A stretch of 51,241 nt of DNA from M30B80 sp965656935 (lineage in GTDB: Bacteria; Pseudomonadota; Alphaproteobacteria; Rhodobacterales; Rhodobacteraceae), in the NCBI GenBank assembly GCA_965656935.1, contig CBFHMG010000014.1, forward strand, positions 1 through 51,241, read 5' to 3'. Made by a program: the position numbers and the translations under genes. Position 1 is the stretch's first letter. The number at the start of each line of letters is the position of its first letter. Shown in pieces: positions 51,108 through 51,241 of the stretch. A model generated the notes under the pieces. It was not told the origin of the DNA, made no database searches, and saw only the letters and a list, made by a program, of their open reading frames with translations.

Positions 51108-51241
51108 TGTTCTGAGCCTCCCCCTTTGAATTGGTCCGTCCCTATAGTTAGGAAAACGGAGAATCGAAGATGGGAATTACGAGACCGAAGCCTGAAGAGA
51201 TTGTTGTTAAGCTGAGGCAAGTTGAGGTTCTGACAGGCCAA
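51108..51241 (+). mobile_element. IS3-family insertion sequence, left end (runs off the window)
   Basis: The likely left end starts TGTTCTGAGCCTCCCCCTTT, a TG-initiated terminal sequence with the CCCCCTTTGAATTGGTCC stretch seen at ends of IS3-family elements, followed by the transposase start 62 bp later. The exact boundary was placed by eye and the right end is outside the window. Confidence 0.75.
51170..51241 (+). CDS. IS3-family transposase OrfA, N-terminal part
   Basis: The first 24 codons read MGITRPKPEEIVVKLRQVEV and LTGQ, which is the typical start of IS3-group OrfA (helix-turn-helix, DNA end binding). A GGAG ribosome site lies about 9 bp before the ATG. The gene continues beyond the window; in full elements OrfB follows by a programmed frameshift. 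Confidence 0.85.
   Translation, partial: MGITRPKPEEIVVKLRQVEVLTGQ

Overview
The window reads as a chromosomal segment of an alphaproteobacterium of the Rhodobacterales (Rhodobacter/Roseobacter group). The reasons are the iscR-desulfurase-sufBCD-sufS layout, a cysteine-poor IscR, CckA beside TTAA-N7-TTAA boxes, GTTC-N7-GTTC SOS boxes, a split corrinoid methionine-synthase cluster, and high-GC codon use. The assignment rests on gene content and synteny recalled from the group, not on a search.

Layout. 1-10 kb: tRNA-Arg and a membrane-anchored spermidine-synthase-like protein, then a long leftward Fe-S assembly operon (iscR, cysteine desulfurase, sufB, small membrane protein, YbjQ-like, sufC, sufD, two YIP1-like proteins, sufS). 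Its inferred promoter overlaps an Irr-like box. 10-17 kb: hydrolase, icd, DUF1330, alaS, recA with an SOS box, and a sulfotransferase-like gene. 17-24 kb: cckA with a CtrA-type box, an RsmB-like methyltransferase, guaB, rlmE, ppx. 24-29 kb: a rightward one-carbon/corrinoid cluster (small 'virulence factor' protein, MetF-like reductase, methyl-THF:corrinoid methyltransferase, RamA-like reactivase), then tRNA-Gly. 29-34 kb: thioesterase and the zwf-pgl-pgi operon behind a LacI-type palindrome. 34-43 kb: DedA, DsbB, gyrA, a membrane protein, a secreted beta-barrel candidate, trmFO, gluQ, hisI, an IscU/NifU-like scaffold. 43-47.7 kb: a 40-residue membrane protein with its own SOS box, then recG and ligA.

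From about 48.04 kb the composition changes abruptly to AT-rich DNA. Only the last 60 codons of ctrA remain beside ligA; the rest has been replaced by an accessory island. The island holds two secreted-protein genes plus a broken third copy that share a near-identical signal-peptide DNA cassette, a hairpin-rich non-coding stretch, a phage-like P27 terminase small-subunit operon, and a nuclease gene cut by an IS3-family element that runs off the window.

The points most worth a second look are the SOS-boxed 40-aa membrane peptide, the triplicated signal-peptide cassette, the truncation of ctrA next to an intact cckA, and the overlapping promoter/Irr-like box of the iscR-suf operon. Regulatory sites were found by eye against remembered consensus patterns and are predictions.
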